A stretch of DNA of 64,000 bases. It comes from Lottia gigantea (lineage: Eukaryota > Mollusca > Gastropoda > Lottiidae). Position 1 is the first letter of the stretch. Every line of letters starts with the position of its first letter. The notes beneath the pieces were generated by a model that was given only the letters and a program-made list of their open reading frames with translations, was not told where the DNA came from and made no database searches. The stretch is taken from NCBI RefSeq assembly GCF_000327385.1, contig NW_008710013.1:782821-846820 (forward strand). Reading direction: 5' to 3'. The translations under genes and the position numbers were made by a program. This document shows positions 1-14,630 of the stretch, in pieces.

Positions 1-3000
1 AGTGAATCTCTAGTTAATCCACAGACTCCTTTAACACAACAAAACTTTGCACCATTCTTAATTTAGAATAAAATGTAAATGGACTTCTTGACTTGATCAC
101 ATGAACCTCAGAACCCTTTAATACTTTATACCTAATTTTTTCTTCCAAAAATAAGTGAACCTGAACAACTCAATTCAATACCTTATTAATCTACCATTTC
201 ATATTCAAATGCTGTTGAGTTTAAATTCAAATTTTGAAAACATCTTTGTGTCAATTTCTGTGAGAAACTACCTCTCCAGTTAGGATTTTCTCATATCAAA
301 TTTTGTTCTCATCAGTAATTTTTTCATGAAATCTAACTTTTCATTTTTGTATGCAGGTTAATGACAGTCAAGATAGCATTTTGTTATAAAGTAGACATTA
401 ACACAGGATGTGTCTGAAAGTTCAATATTATAACTATCTCATAAAAATATTTTTATTAAATTCATTCACTTTTCCAACTGAAATACATCTAAACAATACA
501 AGTCTTAAACAAAGAGGATGGTTTCATTTTATGGTTATTTTTTCTTGGTCAATAAATTAACTTAATAAATTTTCAGGTTTATTGGCCTTGTATCTTATTA
601 TTCATCTATTGATAAACTGAGACCATGACCTCTGACCTGTAATTTGACCTTTCACACCTGATGGCCTTAAATAATAGATCAGAAGTATAATCAATGAGCT
701 GATCTCATACCTGAACTTTATTAATCAATCTGTATTTTATCAAAATGAGTTGGAGAGTTGGAATAGAACAAGAGTTGTCAAGATGGTATTGAATCAGGTT
801 TTCTGTTTCATTTTAAGTACATCAAAAAGCCTTATCCAATTTCCTTTTAATTACACACGCCATTGTTTCTGCAATATTGCATGAACACATCCAAAACCAA
901 AACTAATCAAAATAAGATAGTGATTATCTAGAAATACAATCTTTAATATATTCAAGTAATTCTTTACATTATAACCTTGATCTGTACTCACACATACTGT
1001 ATTTTATCACTATCACTGTAATTAAAGATGTAAGCCATAACTCAGCTAAAAGTAGTCTTTGGTCATATTATCAGACCAAGATAAGACTTTTTTTTACACA
1101 ACAATTTTCATATGTACACATCTTTTATCTAAAAAATCGCATTACTCCTCATAAAATATTTCAAACTAGGAATTTTACTCTGTATTTCTATATAAGTCTT
1201 TTCTATATATATCAGAGTATCATAAAATGACGAGTCGTCTTTTTAACTTTTAAATGTAGATAAATCTGAACAGACATGGATTGATTTGAAGGCTCAAATT
1301 TCGATGGTGAGCTGTGAACATTATAACTGATTAAAGCTGAAAAATTTCAGTTTCTATGACTAAGGCACGATCAGTTGAAAAATGGCGCTACTGTCCCTTT
1401 GAAGCCTTTTAGTAATTTTAAGAACAGTAATCATAGATTATGATGTGTCTGCAGAAATAACACTGTCATCAAACAATCAAATTTTATCAATGGATAGATA
1501 AATAGAAATAAACATAGTCAATATTAGCTTTGTGGACTACCCTTATAATAAGGAATGCTGAGTTGACATACCCAGATGCAGAGGGACATCAGATGCCCCA
1601 AAAAATAATTGAGCTTTACTAGCTAAAGTCACTCAATTCAATTCAAGAAAGTTTCTGGCTTAAAATTACCAAAATAGTTTGAATTTTTCTTTTAAGAAGG
1701 TAAGATTATTTGGTTGAAAAAAATTGAGAACTATCTTTACAGTGTACTGATTTAAAAAACAAACATCAAGTTATAAATGGAATATTTAAAACTATAAAAC
1801 TGCTTTTCTTTCTAAGTTAAAGCAAACAAATGAAGAGACAAGATGAAATCATAAAGAGAAACCTAGGACCAAAATAAACTGTGTAATCTTTAATAATTAA
1901 TAAATATATTATATATCATAATCCTTCATCAATAGATCTGGAGCATGCCAGTGTTTTGTGGAATTAATGAGCTATATTCTAAGTTTAAAATTTGTCCAAA
2001 TTTGGCTTCCTGTTTAGCAGGAATTCAAACTTAAAAGGCAAAATAATGGACAGTAGATGTAGTACTTTATAAACCAAAACATTCTATAAATAATGATAAA
2101 ACAATAAGTAATTCTTTTAATACTGTCAACTCTCTCTTTGTACTTATTTCTATCAAGTGGTTCATACTTAAAACATTTCCTCTCATCTCTCCTTCATTCA
2201 TTTAACAATTTCCTAAACTATTCTTTTAATTCACAACACGTGGCCCATTTCTGTCAGCAACCTTCAACCTTACTAAATTTTAAGTGGAGTTATTTCATGT
2301 CGTGTGTCACCAAGTTATTTTCTGTGTTTTTCACAAAGCATCAATCCCATTCTTTTTGTGTGAAATTTAAACAATTTTCAACACCTTTGCCCACTGTTTA
2401 CGGCAATGTGTTGTTTATTTGTTTCTTGGTTAAATTCAGGCAAATATGATTTGCATAACTCAGTCTCAGAAATAAACAAGTATTAAACAATGGGATGAAA
2501 GACTGCCATTGTCTGAATAAATAGAATGAAAGTAAAATTTTATGTCCTACTTCTATTGTTCTAAAATCAAATTTGAAAGCAACATGCATTGTAAATCTGA
2601 GGAAAATTTGCCTGCACAGACAGTGGCACAGACTTGTCTACTCCTTCAATCAAAACGTTTAAATGTTGTGGATCTGTCACCAACACAGTGGGTCTTGTCC
2701 TATCAAAGAATATTTAATTTGAGAATGACCAGAGATCTTTACTGAGATCTGCTCCATGTTAGAAGTAAGTGTGTCTGAATGCCAAATTTGAAGTACTCTT
2801 GATTATATTTACTAAGATGTCTTTCAAGAAAATTGGCAAATATCATTCTGAAGAGGAATGGAAGAAAATTAACAATTAACAAAAGAAAACAAATATCTTT
2901 GTGTAGGGCCGAACTATTTTAATCTTTTTAATCAAGAGATATTAACAAGGTTTACAAGAACGAAAATGACCATTGAACAAGCCTTCTCCATGATTTTTTT

Positions 3001-6000
3001 TCTTTATGTTGACCATGTGGAAGGATATAGAAGGTCTTAACAACTTCTAACTATATATACAGTAAAATCATTTGGTCAACAGACCAACTAACTGGGCAAC
3101 AGTCAATATTTACTCCTTGTTTTTCATTTATTCACAAATTCTCCAAATCTTACAGTCATTCCTTCGGAAGTGCTTTCATTACTTCACTCTGCTACATCTG
3201 TTGTTGTATATTTCAAATATTTTATCTGTTACTTGAACTTAATGCACAAGGAGTATCAATTTTTTATTTACATGCTGATATGACCAATATCAGGAAGTAA
3301 TCAGTAATACCTGTATGTTAAATGTTATGTCACTTGGTCGCAGCAAAATACTCTAGTATGCATATATGATATATGTTCACTTGCAAGGCTATCTCAATTC
3401 TGGAATTGGCACAGAAAGCTGTAAAGGAATTTCTTAAACCACCACATAATAATATAATCATGCATAAAATTACTGATTCTATTTTTACTTTAATTCTAGA
3501 TTTCAAGAGATTATATATTTCAACACATATCTACATTGAACTAGACTTCAAAACTTTTGGTTATATTCATATAAAAATTTGAGGTTAAACTTGTAAACAA
3601 GTGGTTGCCCACTTCCATGATACATTTTCAGAATATGAAGGGTGGTCACCAATAACTCAAATCCGTTGATTGAAAAATCAAATAAATTCAAACTGGACCA
3701 AGATTTCATTGTAATAGATTATCACACCAAATTTTTCTCAAGTCAAGATTTTAATTTCTTTATAGTTTTCACAAAAAAATTACGATACATTTTTACAGAT
3801 AATTGAAGAATTGTTCATTTTATACTACACCAAGATAACAGGAGTCTCTCTATTGTGTTCACAAACAAATTTTGAGAAGTTTTACCTTCGTCATGGACTA
3901 TAACTCAAAAACCATCGAAAGATTACATATGATCACACGAATTTGATTTAAATCGGATCAAACTGTAGTCTTAATTGTGTTCACAAACAAATTTTTATGC
4001 ATTTTCGTAAGTTAAGGACAATAACTAAAAAAACAGTTCATTGAAAATTCGTCAAATTCAAATTTGTCCAAGATCTCATCAATATAAAATGATCACACCA
4101 AATTTCATTAAAAATTGTGTTCACATGTGGGCATATAAAAATATACAACACAAGACAGCCTTGTAAAACAGACCAGCTTATTTCTAGGATCTATTTCTAG
4201 AATTCTTTGTTGTTTATTTTATTTCTGTACAATTTGAACCTAAAATGGCCCAAAAAACAAAAATAGCAGGCTTTACATCAAGTTTTTTTAGCCTCAGGTA
4301 TCAGTCACTATCAATCAAAAAAAACTTCTGTTTAAAAACTAAAGAACCTTTAAGTATACTGGAGGGCAAAATTTCCATTTTATGTCAAGAAAAAGTGTAT
4401 TTCATTGCTCACAGGTTTATTTCTGCTTTGTTCGAAGTTAAATATAGCACTGATCAGATACAAAATTTGAGATCGTAATTTTCATATGGTTAAACAGTAT
4501 TGCTGGAACTTATCCGTTTTCATATACTTAATGGTCAAAATATGGAAAATTTAACAGTGAATAATTTAAACGAAGCAAGGCCTTTACCCATTCAACAAAC
4601 AATTTACAATATAAAATGAACTCTCAAGTAGCTGAATAAACCTCTAAATGACAATAAGATAGTACAAAAACCTACAAAACTTATTGTAAGAAGAGGACAA
4701 GTGTGTAGTTTTAACATTAAGGTGTAAAAACTAGAATGAAAAGAATCCTACTCTCTCTGTTTACCTTCCAGTACTTCAATCTAAACGGTGAATTAGATTT
4801 GCCAATCAGCCAGTCAGGTGAGTTAAAAACAATAATAAACCTTTGAATTTCATATTTCTGAAAGTGTTAGTGCTAAAGACCATAATATTTCAAAGAGATA
4901 TATTGATATATATATAGATATAGGAAATCTTTCCACAAAATTAAAGCTTTATAGATTGACCAACTTTGAATGACCCCCATTTCTAAAATTTGTAAAATAC
5001 AATACCAACCATTATGGTCAATGTGACAACCCAATTTCAGCACAAACCGCCTGTGTTTTTTCTTTTTGACAAAATTGTGCCATGTTGTATAAACTTATCA
5101 GTTACATTAGACTGACTGATATCCAATAGGTGCTTACAAAGAAATGTGCCTGATAGTGGATGATATACCTTATAAAGATGATATATAAAGATAAAGTACA
5201 AGTGCTTGCTTTACTCACTGTAAAATATATAAGTAACTAGGGTTGTCATCAATTCTATATATATATACAAGATGTATAGTGACAAACTTATATATATATA
5301 TATATATTTTAGAGAAATATTCCATAAACAAGATGTAGTGTGACAAACTTAACCTTCCATAAAATCAATGAAATGTGTGATATTGACACCAGTGAAAGAA
5401 ATTGACATTTCTAGCTGGTCAGTACTGGTCAAATAAACATACTTCTACTTTTCACTATTATTAATTCATTTCATAGTTTTTCTTCATTTTAAACTTATAG
5501 TTTTCAACTAAAAACAGTAAAATATCTTTTTACAAAATCTACCGAAAATAAAATAGATGTCTTTGAAATGAAAAGAATCCAACATCTATAATTGAAGAGT
5601 ATTGGTTCAAATCTACATTTTTAATTACACAAACTCACTTGTGTATTGACGACTAACCTCATCTTTCTTATTTACACCCACCAGCTCCTGGGAACAAGTC
5701 TATTTTCTCAGAAAATTGATCATCTAGATTACAAAAAAATTGGCTTTACTCAATGTTTTTGATTGTGTTGAAATTGCATCACACCACAACTATTTGGTAA
5801 AAAGTAGGCATATTAATTGTTGAGTTCAAAGTTCAGGGAAAATCGCAAAATTTGAGTTTCATAACTGATATCAAACACTTGAAAGATCTCAAAAAGAACT
5901 CGGAGATATTTTATCTTTTATATCATCACAATTTAGATAAACTTACTGTTTGACTTCTCATAGTTTATCATCAAACTTAACTCTTAGAACAAAATACTTG

Positions 6001-7555
6001 GTATAAAAAACATATGTTTGTGTCTGCAAGAATTAATGACTATTTTACTGGCCGAATGAAATGGCAAATTATAATGTGATAGCTGATCATAATATTTTTC
6101 ACCATAAAACTTAACTGTTTTACAATACATGTGTCCTTCAAAAAGTCAAATTTAGATTAAAATTTTATATACCCTCAGTGGATATATACCTTTTATGCTC
6201 TGATATCATTTCAAAGTTTTTATTTATCACTCTATCAACTCACAGAATGATAGTTTTTAACTCAGCCATTGATTCAGATCTACATCACTCACTATCTTAC
6301 TGATTCCAGAAGTAAATCAATTGATTTTTCTTATTGATTAAAAAGTTTTAAACATCAACAGTCCATTCAAACAAGATGTTCACATCACATCAAATTAATA
6401 CAAACTTGTTTATTGATTTAATTTTTCTTTGATTGGATTTCAGAGGTTTATATGTCAGTTTCGTGTTGATTGGGAATAAAGCAGAAATCGTTATAAAATG
6501 TCTGGTATATTTACTTTCTATCTGCATCATCATTACTAGGCATTATCATGAGTTTTAAATGGTTTTGAATGAGATTGAATTTCATGTATAAATTTGTTTC
6601 TGCTAGTTAGATCGATTCTTGTTTTCTTTTTCTTTGCACAGTCAGTCAGTTTACCTGACTATTTTGTATCTATAGAGAGGCAAATTATAATGATCAAATT
6701 CTTAAATTAACCTGATACAACTTAGGACAATAGATGCTTTATTGGAGGAATTAAACATTGCCACATGTTTTTATAATGATCATTTCCAGCAAAGTTTATC
6801 AAGAAAATTGATATCAAACTTAACATTTTAAAACAACTTGACTCAAGTAAATATTATTTAAATTCTTCTTAGAACTTCTTACTTAGCCATAAATGTCAAA
6901 ATAGATATGATTTATAACAGATCTTATACATGTTTTATTTTAAATACAATATCATCTCAGGGCATCTTCCCTATAATGTTAAATATAATATCTTTATTTT
7001 AAAGACAAAACAATAGGGATAGTATGTGTTTTAACTTCATAAAATCATAGACTCCCTCTCTGGATGGTTAATAATTTATCAGTCTATAATAAATTCATAA
7101 ACACTACTCTTTGGCAGATATTTTAAAATGTGTCATTAAATTGGTGTGACACTTCCACTTTCAGAAATCTGGTGTTTTTAATTTCATATAAATATTTCTA
7201 AATTATATATGTCAAATATTATTATCATAACAAAAGAACATTTTTAAGTGCCACAAGAATTCGAAATGGCCATGTAAATTTAACCTTTAAATAATATGAC
7301 ACTAATCACACAAACTTACTAACTGCAGGAAGGGAAAAAGGGATTAACCCTGTTGTAACAAATATACCCTATATAATATATATTGTAAATCTATAATTAG
7401 AGAGGAAGAGATTATACAATGAACATGTTGAACATGATAGTTGTAATCAAATCACATCATGTTAAATAGCTCAAATTGTAACCAATGAAAAATTCTCCAG
7501 ATCGCAGTTAAAAAATAAATATTGATTGTTTTGAGGGCTTTTTACATGTGCATGT
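1..7555. other. Non-coding stretch, probably MPRIP intron 1 or flank
   Basis: AT-rich sequence in which I see no convincing exon on either strand. The longest open frames here (for example 2138-2449) are low-complexity and have no recognisable domain. It holds short TA-rich runs near 4905-4920 and 5255-5310, a partial copy of the AGGGACAG repeat family near 1228-1410, and degenerate ~150-bp repeated segments at about 3600-4140 that end in a sequence resembling the GGGCGTATA family. Because the MPRIP-like exon at 13597-13707 points leftward, this stretch may be its first intron. Confidence 0.5.
1228..1410 (-). repeat. Partial copy of the AGGGACAG-ended repeat family
   Basis: The segment shares the family's internal wording (ctgtgaacattataa, tgaaggctcaaat) and ends with ctactgtccctttgaag, a diverged version of the CTGTCCCTTTAA end seen at 24434-24446. 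The other end is not recognisable, so this is a decayed or truncated copy. Confidence 0.45.
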
Positions 7556-8254
7556 AAAGATAGTTTGCCAGGCAAGGTAATATACGCCCACTGGCAGCTT
7601 TGATTTTGAATAAAAATATTTAGCAGTACAGTAACAATCACCAGTATGAAATATTCAACCTTCAGTCATAGACTTCTTTTGAACTCTTTAAGTCAATACT
7701 GACTAATATTGAGTATGAGTTATTGCCCTTGTTCCTGAAAACGTGTTCAATTTTTAGCTTGTGAAAACTCTGAAAGGCAAATATTCAATCTTCAGCGCGG
7801 GACTGAATAATAAAACCAAGTTTTATCAAAATCCAGCAAAAATCCTGCCTTTTAGTGTTTTTTTAAGAGCTAAATTTGAAAGCGTTTTCGAGAACTAGGG
7901 CAATAACTCATACTAAATATTTTTCAATTCTTCCGATTGTCAATATAGTTCATCCTTGGTTGATAACAAACACTCATGCCAAGTTTCATTAAAATCCATC
8001 AAGAATTGTGTCTTCTAGAGTGTTTACGAGCTAAAAATTGAACATGTTTTCAAGAACAAGGGCAATAACTTATACTAAATATTTTTCGATTTTCCTGATT
8101 TTCAGTAGGGTTCATCTTTGGGTGATTACGAACACTCACAGCAAGTTTCGTCAAAATCCGTCAAGATTTGTGTCTTGTAGGGTGTTTACAAGCAAATGTG
8201 GACGGATGGATGGACGGACCGACCAACCGACCGACATGGGTGACGGCAATATAC
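7556..8254 (-). repeat. GGGCGTATA-family dispersed element, copy C1
   Basis: It begins with the family's palindromic end (gatagtttgccaggcaagg) followed by taatatacgcccactgg. It contains about two and a half ~160-bp internal units (ending aactcatactaaatattttt) and closes with the GGACGGACGGACC-type tract and gggtgacggcaatatac. The last part of the distal hairpin end is missing. No protein is encoded; the 99-aa frame at 8038-8337 runs through the repeat and is not a gene. Confidence 0.75.
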
Positions 8255-11149
8255 TTGAAGAATTGAATATTCAAGGCAGGATTTTTTGCATGCATTCTAA
8301 TTTGAAATTAGTTATCATAATGTTTAAAACATGTTGAAAATCTTGTCTTTATAATTGATAGTGTGAAATAGAGAGGGATTTGATAAATAGAATGATTCAT
8401 TGTAGAATTAAAGGTAAAGTCATGAAAAAACATGTTTTTATTAACAACAGATGCACATTCATGTTCATGCACTTTATCAAGCATGATATTTATGTTTTAC
8501 ACACGTTTCTTGACATGTTTCACATGTATCATTTTACTAAGATCTAAAGATTAAACCAGCCTAATAAATACACATTTGAAAATTTTAATTTCATGAAAGG
8601 GGCACTTATGAATTCTTCTTTCTCAAAATGAATGTTTGAATTTGGTATTATTATAGCTTTTTACAAAGATCATCAAATTTTTCAAAGCAATCTCAATGCT
8701 GAAAATAATCCTCTGCTAAGGATAATACTAAAGTTTCAAAATCAGCAGTGCATTTAGTGAACATACATTGGAAATCATCTTTGTAAGACTGACTCATGTT
8801 GATTAGGCAATGCTGGCTTACACATGCAGAACACCTTATGTTATTTTATGATGTTTTTCTCTTCCATTGCTAAGCAACTGCATATAGTTAAGCTGGGGTT
8901 TGGGTTAATTATAACAATGCCTTATTCAAGTCAGTTTTACTTTTACTTTGTAGCCCACAGTTGCTTAATGAATAGGAGTACTGATTATGAGATGACCCAA
9001 AGGTCAATGTATATCAGACAAATATCATGATATACTAATATACAGACTTTGTTTATAAATACTGTCATAATTAACATAGGTCAACCTGCTTTTAATATAC
9101 AAAATAAAACTTTTGTTTATTTTTACCTTGATTAACTTTGACCTTTTAAAATCTGAGGTTAATTTTTACATGAAACAGATTCAGAAATAAAAGACTTCTG
9201 GTAATATCAACAGAATTTAAGTAAACTTATATTTCTATCTAGTCTGCAGATCATACTATCACACAGACAAATTTTCAGAGCTTTAGGCTGTAAATCTATG
9301 TAAATCTAATATAATATTTTTAGCTTCATAAGCAGAAAATCAATGTTGAATTATTCTTTTTTAAAAGCATAAGATTAAATAAGAAAAATACTTTTTGGAT
9401 CCAAGATAGTAAAACAGTGAAACCTCATTCTATAAGTTTAAAGATAATGCTGTGTTTAATGCCATGATTATTAACCAATTTATAAAATAGCATTTCAATA
9501 TTTTCTAATACCTTATACACATTAAGAGTAGTCAAGTGGTCCCTGGGGCAGATATGATAATCATTATAACCTATCAACCGACTAAGAACAGACAGATTGT
9601 ATCAAGCTGGAGATACAAGTCCTTGTAGGTTGCTTAATACTAATAATAGTTTCTATGCCACCATGCAACTAGAGGGTATCAAAATTAAACTCATTGAAAG
9701 GATTAAATATCAATAATGAAGCACAACCATTTTTGTGTACATTATCAAATGTGTCTCTTTCCCTTTAAAGATTATAACTTTAGAACTATCTCCCTATACA
9801 AACTCATTAGACCATAATCATTATTACACAGAAACAGTCCCAACACACTATTATTGAGTCTTATTCAATACTATTATATATATTGAAAGATTGTTCAGAT
9901 TTTATTACCAATACATAAATACGCCCAAAAATTACTATTAGAAAAATATACAGGGGTAAGCTTTAATATTGACAAAATAAAATAGGGTCCACACAATGTC
10001 TCATCAAAATGTAAAGTGGCACTATAAGCAACTTTTAGATTGCTACTGTGTTCCATTAACTTTCTAAAAATCATAGCTTTACCAGAATAATTTCCAGGCC
10101 ATGTATTCTAGTAAGGATCTTAATGCTAGGATATCCTAGAAACAGTGTTAGAGGTCAAGACCCTAGGACATTCTTGACTCTAGCGCTAAGGCTTGTTTTG
10201 ACCAAGGCTTTAAAGACTGGTTTTAAAAAAATCAAATATTTCGTCACCAATGAACTATTATGTAATTGTTTGAGTATCAATGTAAATATTTCAGTCATCA
10301 AAGATACCCAAGAAGTAAAAATCAGTATTATCTAACCTAAGACTAGTTAAGACATATTTCTTAATATAATACTACTGAGTATAATAAATGATAATGTACT
10401 ATTTGAATGTAGGTAATATTATATAATAGAGTGTTAGGTAAGAATTATATCATACTATACACATTCATACTACTCATTATCAATCATTATAACAGCCAAT
10501 TTAGATTCAGCTGATATAACTTTTAAACAAATCTGCAATGAACATTTTACAGTTAAAAAATATCAAATGAATATTATTATACAATTTCATCTCTATATAC
10601 AGGTTATTTGAAAGGAATGTCAAGCTGAATCACCTAGCCTTTTCTTGTGTTTGGAAGAATCAGCACGCCATGTTACAAACAAAGTCATAATTTACAACAA
10701 AAATTTCAAAGCTTATACAATGTTCATAAATGTCTGTATATTTTGCACAGACTGAAAAAGTAGCGACATAATTGAAGTATTGGTTAGTTTCAATGCCAAC
10801 TCTCAGAATTAATAACAGATTTACAGATCAATTTCATAATCTACTTATAACCAGTATATTTTAGTCTTCCAATTATAACTAGTAAAACTGCTAGGTTTCT
10901 AATAAAACCTATATGAAACTGACTTTGAATAAGTCAACCTAGTCTATAAATGGACAGTCTATTAAGACATTTGTTCCATAGAAAAAGCCATAATCCTGAC
11001 ATGTTAGAAAATTGAGATAAATCCAATTCTTCACAACATAAATTTGACTTTGAACTCCTAAGGCCAATTTAATGTTGCTGTCAAAAATACAACTAAATCA
11101 CAATGCTTACAATGCAAGACTTCGACACCAAGTAAAGGGTCCTGATCTC
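8255..11149. other. Non-coding stretch without recognised features
   Basis: AT-rich sequence between repeat C1 and the minisatellite. I see no exon, RNA gene or defined repeat. Short open frames at 8824-9030 and 10123-10335 have no recognisable similarity and lack splice context. Confidence 0.5.
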
Positions 11150-12195
11150 CAAAATATGACATTTGTACCGATAACAAAAACTATTAACTATTACATACCG
11201 GTAACAAAAACTACTAAATATGACATACTAGTTACAAAAACTACTATATATGACATACTAGTAAGTAACAAAAACTGCTAAATATGACATACTAGTTACA
11301 AAAACTATTAAATATGACATACTAGTAACAAAAACTACTAAATATGACATACTAGTTACAAAAACTATTAAATATGACATACTACTAGTTACAAAAACTA
11401 CTAAATATGACATACTAGTTACAAAAACTATTAAATATGACATACTAGTTACAAAAATTACTAAATATGACATACTAGTTACAAAAACTGCTAAATATGA
11501 CATACTAGTAACAAAAACTACTAAATATGACATACTAGTTACAAAAACTATTAAATATGACATACTAGTTACAAAAATTACTAAATATGACATACTAGTA
11601 ACAAAAACTACTAAATATGACATACTAGTTACAAAAACTACTATATATGACATACTAGTTACAAAAACTACTAAATATGACATACTAGTTACAAAAACTA
11701 TTAAATATGACATACTAGTAACAAAAACTACTAAATATGACATACTAGTAACAAAAACTACTAAATATGACATACTAGTAACAAAAACTACTATATATGA
11801 CATACTAGTAACAAAAACTGCTAAATATGACATACTAGTTACAAAAACTACTACATATGACATACTAGTTACAAAAACTACTATATATGACATACTAGTA
11901 ACAAAAACTGCTAAATATGACATACTAGTTACAAAAACTACTAAATATGACATACTAGTTACAAAAACTACTATATATGACATACTAGTAACAAAAACTA
12001 CTAAATATGACATACTAGTTACAAAAACTACTATATATGACATACTAGTAAGTAACAAAAACTGCTAAATATGACATACTAGTTACAAAAATTACTAAAT
12101 ATGACAAACCGGTACGGTAAAAAAAAATACTAAATATGACATACCGGTACCGGTAACAAAAAATACTAAATATGACATACCAGTACCGGTATATT
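11150..12195. repeat. Minisatellite of 30-bp units, about 34 copies
   Basis: Near-perfect head-to-tail array with a strict 30-bp period; two units fill exactly 60 bases through most of it. The unit reads around AATATGACATACTAGT followed by aacaaaaact. Units vary mainly at one T/A after ACTAG and at act/att/gct after the A run. The outermost units on both sides differ in carrying ACCGGT or GGTACCGGT where the core has ACTAGT, as expected if the centre was recently homogenised. Because 30 is divisible by three, one minus-strand frame stays open for 266 residues (a 10-residue repeat around SMSYLVVFVT). I regard that as a by-product of the period. Confidence 0.95.
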
Positions 12196-13596
12196 GCCCT
12201 ATCATACCAATTCAATGCATAATGTACAATGAATAATGTACTTGAACTAAACTACATAACTTATTAAAATCTAATATTGCAACATAAAATGACCTAACCA
12301 TATTGCAATACCCAAGTAAGCTTCCTAGACCAGTTCAATTTTTTACAGTAAGCTCACAACAAAGCTGTTAAATCTGCTAAAATTTCTTGTATTATGTTTG
12401 GGTATCAACAGGGGTATTAATTAACCAAGTTAAGGACCTCGTCTGTAATTTAATTATGAAGGATGGTGGTGTCAGTTAGTATCATTATAACACCTCTTGA
12501 TATTATTTTATTCATTATAATAGCTTGAATAGAATAGTATAATCTAATAATGTAATTAAGGGCCTATCTCACAGGTTGTCATAAATACAATCATGTACCG
12601 GTATTTAAAAATATTACATGTTCAATAAATCATGCTTTTCTACACAGGAACAAGCCTACAAGAGAAGTGGCATTGTAGAATTTAAAGTGGAAATATAAGC
12701 TCAGGCTTAGTTTTCTTAACTATTTCAGTGGATAAATCACTTGCATTGTACTTTTCTTTATGAAAACCATAAGATCATTCTCTTGTCAGAAGAATAATAA
12801 AGTTGTAATAACACAAGTAAGCTTATACATCGATTGACCTTTTCAAAACAATTATGAATATTTAATATACAAATTAACATCTGGATCTTAAATTATAAAT
12901 GAGAATACAACAGGTGTTCTGGAATCATTCAATGAATAATGACTTTACTATCGACCTTAATTAGTTTACATCAAAGTCATTTTGGATAATATGTTCCTGT
13001 AAATGTGCAATCCTGTTGTAGGATATGTCATACTAAAAATCATTTATTGGAAGTGAAAAAAGGTATTTGCTATCTGAAAAAAGGTATTTGCTATCAGAGT
13101 AGATTTGTGTGATAATAAAGCAATTTACATAAGCTTATTAAGATCAGTCTTCAAATATTTTTCGTGCTTGACCACTAGATATTAAATCTGGTTATTGAAG
13201 AAGATGTCATGAATAATCCTACCACAATTTGATGTGTGGTGAAGAAATTAATAAGATCAATCTATCACCTCGGTAAAAAATAAATGGTTGTTTCCTGTCT
13301 CAGAACCAGGAGAGGAATCACATTGATTTTACATGTGGCATGAGACTTTAGCTTTCTTAATTAGATCTAGATGTACTGATATGGAATTTTCTACAAAAAA
13401 TTATATAGCAAACATCCATTTTCGTTACTACTTGTAACAGAGCTATACTTATACGAGAGTACCATACTATTAGTAATGAATATGTAGGTCTATGATATGG
13501 TAAATATTTTTTCTTAAATGCATACCAGTCCATGCTGTCATGGTTAATCATTAACAATTGTAATTGTACCTTAATCATAATTAGTCAATAACTTAC
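12196..13596. other. Non-coding stretch next to the MPRIP-like exon
   Basis: No gene seen. A 21-22-bp direct duplication (aaggtatttgctatc twice) lies at about 13058-13098. The minus-strand 73-aa frame at 13357-13578 has no recognisable similarity and ends before the splice donor of the adjacent exon, so I leave it out. Confidence 0.5.
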
Positions 13597-13707
13597 CTTG
13601 TTATTTTCCAATGCCTCAGCAGAATGGATCTCCTTGGCACCAAAACAAGTCTGGCATTTAGTCTTATTAAAAATATTAGGAACAAACTTCCTACACTTCG
13701 AAGCCAT
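13597..13707 (-). CDS. MPRIP: MPRIP-like first coding exon (gene continues leftward)
   Basis: This is a 111-bp coding exon on the minus strand encoding 37 residues from an ATG at 13707-13705. It ends exactly at a gtaagt splice donor (13596-13591) in phase 0. The peptide contains [18 protein letters not shown], which matches the N-terminus of vertebrate myosin phosphatase Rho-interacting protein (CRKFQANIFNKSKCQNCF) and its Drosophila relative Outspread. In the known family this segment precedes PH domains and a coiled coil that link RhoA and myosin phosphatase to actin. None of those domains is visible to the left, so the following exon is either outside the window or unrecognised, and intron 1 would exceed 13.5 kb. 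The gene is head to head with HIF1AN, 2.95 kb apart. The match is short but specific, with a four-cysteine/KF pattern and a perfect splice site. Confidence 0.75.
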
Positions 13708-14630
13708 TATTTGTTTCGGTTAAAATCTATCCATCCATCATTAGAGCAAAAAAAAAATGCTAACTGTTATCCACAATATTGTATTCAAGAATACCGACAC
13801 TGACAGTGACACTATAGGCTTGTGTCTATAGACAGTGTAGGCCTATCCGAAACTATGCTACATGTACATTTAATGTAAGTCCACGATACAGGTAGAGTAT
13901 AATTATTACTCGCAATGAATAATCAGTAATAAAGTGAGGCAACGAAGTGTTAACGAAATGAAAACCAGCCGTTTGTAGGCGGACAATCCTTCATTGTAAA
14001 AGGTAAGACGTTCTGTTTAATCTGGCAAGCTTATCTTCTTTGGCAATAACCAATTAGCGCATTTATAAAAAAATAATGAGTAATAAGGCCAAAATGTAGT
14101 TCTGTCTTACATTGACATTTTCAGTTCAAATTAGAAATGACATGTACCACAACCTTTACAGATTTTATAGTTTTTGCATTTGAATATAGCTTATCTCGGT
14201 GAAAAAAATCAGTTTTTATAAACTTTTTGACAAATTCGCGTAGTAAGCGAATTGTTTATACAAGGGCAGATAACGCAAGTGAAAAAAAGAGAAAAATGTA
14301 GCATAGGTTAACAAGACGTAAATTATTTTACGATTATCCAGCCTTGGCCAAGACCCCCCCACAGAAATGATGTCATAAAGGGGATCCCGACTTTGGCACC
14401 TTGTCAGGTGTCCGTAGCCATCACATATGCAAAAAATCACTCACAAGTCATCAGTTACGCATTCGGAAGTGTTGAGTTTGAGTTTGAGGACCCATGAGAG
14501 AAGAAAATTGTATTCGCCAAGGATTTGGATATTATTGGTCCTTTTTTATTGAATATGCAAGCGTTTGAGTATGAGTTTGCGTTTGAGTTTGCGTACACAT
14601 GTAATAGCAACCATAAACTGCAAACAGAAT
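13708..14630. other. MPRIP-like 5' flank with GAGTTT-rich stretches
   Basis: Upstream region of the MPRIP-like exon. It has no open gene. Short runs of a GAGTTT/GAGTTTGC hexamer occur at about 14470-14490 and 14562-14600, and the same motif recurs at 15446-15460 and 15725-15752. I cannot assign a promoter with confidence. Confidence 0.35.

Noticed and set aside
2138-2449. 103-aa open frame
   Set aside because: Low-complexity Phe/Ser-rich translation in AT-rich DNA with no recognisable similarity or splice context.
11258-12058. 266-residue minus-strand open frame with a 10-residue repeat
   Set aside because: It lies wholly in the 30-bp minisatellite; the open frame follows from a stop-free unit with a period divisible by three. 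No splice or start context and no known domain.
11150-12195. Possible CRISPR array
   Set aside because: Units are contiguous with no unique spacers, and the window is animal DNA.
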